Assembly (NCBI RefSeq): GCF_900546705.1
Contig: NZ_URDP01000063.1
Location: forward strand, 1 to 5,875
DNA from: an uncultured Oscillibacter sp.
GTDB taxonomy: Bacteria; Bacillota; Clostridia; Oscillospirales; Oscillospiraceae
DNA: 5,875 nt
Direction: 5' to 3'
Shown here: piece after piece, positions 5,236 through 5,875 of the stretch
Numbering within the stretch: position 1 is the first letter of the stretch
Layout of the letters: each line of letters starts with the position of its first letter
Notes under the pieces: generated by a model
What the model was told of the DNA's origin: nothing
The model's input: the letters and a program-made list of their open reading frames with translations, nothing else
Database searches by the model: none
Position numbers and translations under genes: made by a program

Positions 5236-5836
5236 TCCGGATACCCCGCTGATGCGGGGACTGTCCACCCTGATGGACTGGTTCGTGCTCAGCTTTCTTA
5301 CGGTGATCTGTGCTCTGCCCGTGTTTACTGCCGGCGCCTCCGCCTGCGCCCTGTACGGAGCCATGGCCGGTCTCTCCAGGGGAGAGACGGCACCGGTACG
5401 GTGCTTTTTTTCCCAGTTTCGCCGTTGTTTCCGCCGGTCCGTACCCTGCACGCTGGCTGTCCTGGCTGCCGCCTACTTTTTATATCTGGACACTCAGGCA
5501 GTCGCTGCAATCCCGCCCACCCTGCGGATCATTTTTTGGGCCGCCCTTTTCTTTTTCGCCCTCTGCCTGCTGCTCTCAGCGGTATTTCTCCCTCCGCTGA
5601 TCTGGCGGGACCCCGCCCGGTCTTTTTCTGCCCTGTGGAAGTCCTCCCTGATTCTGGGGATTGGCTGTCTGCCCCGGGCACTGGCCGTACTGGCACTGGC
5701 AGCAGTCCCTTTGGGTGTCCTGCTCGTCTTCCCCACGTGGTTTCTGGGCCTGTCGTTTCTCTGGACGTTTTTCTGGCCCGCCCTGACCGGATTTGTCTGG
5801 GCTCGTCTGACGCTGCGCCCGCTTGGCGCCGCCTGA
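5219..5836 (+). CDS. DUF624/YesL-like membrane protein
   Basis: This 205-residue integral membrane protein resembles the DUF624 family (YesL of Bacillus), whose biochemical role is not established but which is usually encoded beside carbohydrate ABC transporters. The N-terminal signature is clear: 'LFDPDTPLMRGLSTLMDWFVLS' (4-25), 'LPVFTAGASACALYGAM' (33-49), then a charged loop. About five hydrophobic segments can be read, near 18-40, 76-97, 103-126, 145-170 and 172-195. The length fits the family. The ATG at 5219 is preceded by AAAGGAG (5206-5212) with a 6-nt spacer, all within the end of the MATE gene. The 17-bp overlap suggests translational coupling. Its presence next to a sugar-uptake operon fits the family's known context, although here it is on the exporter's transcript. 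Confidence 0.8.
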   Translation: MSRLFDPDTPLMRGLSTLMDWFVLSFLTVICALPVFTAGASACALYGAMAGLSRGETAPVRCFFSQFRRCFRRSVPCTLAVLAAAYFLYLDTQAVAAIPPTLRIIFWAALFFFALCLLLSAVFLPPLIWRDPARSFSALWKSSLILGIGCLPRALAVLALAAVPLGVLLVFPTWFLGLSFLWTFFWPALTGFVWARLTLRPLGAA

Positions 5837-5840
5837 GCCT

Positions 5841-5875
5841 TAAAAGAGAGAGCCGGCTGACCATTTGGTCAGCCG
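5841..5875 (+). terminator. Terminator hairpin of the MATE-DUF624 unit, cut by the window edge
   Basis: CGGCTGACCA (5854-5863) and TGGTCAGCCG (5866-5875) are perfect inverted arms 17 nt after the DUF624 stop, giving a 9-bp stem with an ATTT loop. The T-run would lie beyond the window. The A/G-rich TAAAAGAGAGAG before the stem could pair with it, suggesting a bidirectional terminator. Confidence 0.7.

Noticed and set aside
3868..5451. Minus-strand open frame of 527 codons, longer than the MATE gene it opposes
   Set aside because: Its Gly/Gln/His-rich translation has no recognisable domain and crosses the boundary of two genes; the opposite strand encodes clear MATE and DUF624 proteins with ribosome binding sites.

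Overview
The window looks like a piece of a Gram-positive, moderately GC-rich Firmicutes chromosome, probably a gut Clostridia/Oscillospiraceae-type bacterium. This is inferred from the strong AGGAGG-type ribosome binding sites, sigma-A-like TTGACA/TATAAT promoters, a TTG start, GC-rich genes separated by a very AT-rich control region, and the family content (carbohydrate ABC transporter, LacI-type regulator, MATE exporter, DUF624 protein). The species cannot be named from the sequence.

The layout is two divergent transcription units around a 383-bp AT-rich control region (3461-3843). Leftward (minus strand), in order of transcription: a LacI/GalR-family regulator (2459-3460), a lipoprotein sugar-binding protein (1125-2411) and a MalF/UgpA-type sugar permease (51-962). 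The transcript probably continues past the left edge into the partner permease. No ATPase is visible. Between the binding-protein gene and the permease gene lie two strong hairpins (1076-1116 and 1022-1061), a layout that usually makes binding protein in excess over the membrane subunits. Rightward (plus strand): a MATE-family exporter (3844-5235, best start TTG), overlapped by 17 bp by a DUF624/YesL-like membrane protein (5219-5836), then a terminator-like hairpin cut by the right edge.

The control region is the most information-rich part. It has a perfect-consensus minus-strand promoter (TTGACA-17-TATAAT, 3549-3577) and a good plus-strand promoter (TTGACA-17-AATACT with an extended TG, 3763-3791). 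It also has a family of related operator-like sites built on the half-sites TGTTTC/GAAACA: a perfect 21-bp palindrome at 3472-3492, a degenerate tandem copy exactly 21 bp away at 3493-3513, a shorter palindrome at 3619-3631, and an everted arrangement at 3846-3857 on the MATE start codon. The obvious candidate protein for these sites is the adjacent LacI-type regulator. Its hinge helix is degenerate, and the sites lack the central CpG typical of LacI-family operators.

Taken together, this reads as a locally regulated carbohydrate-uptake locus. Unusually, its control region is shared with a MATE exporter, and its DUF624 gene sits with the exporter rather than in the ABC operon. No CRISPR array, tRNA, rRNA, insertion sequence or phage gene was seen.
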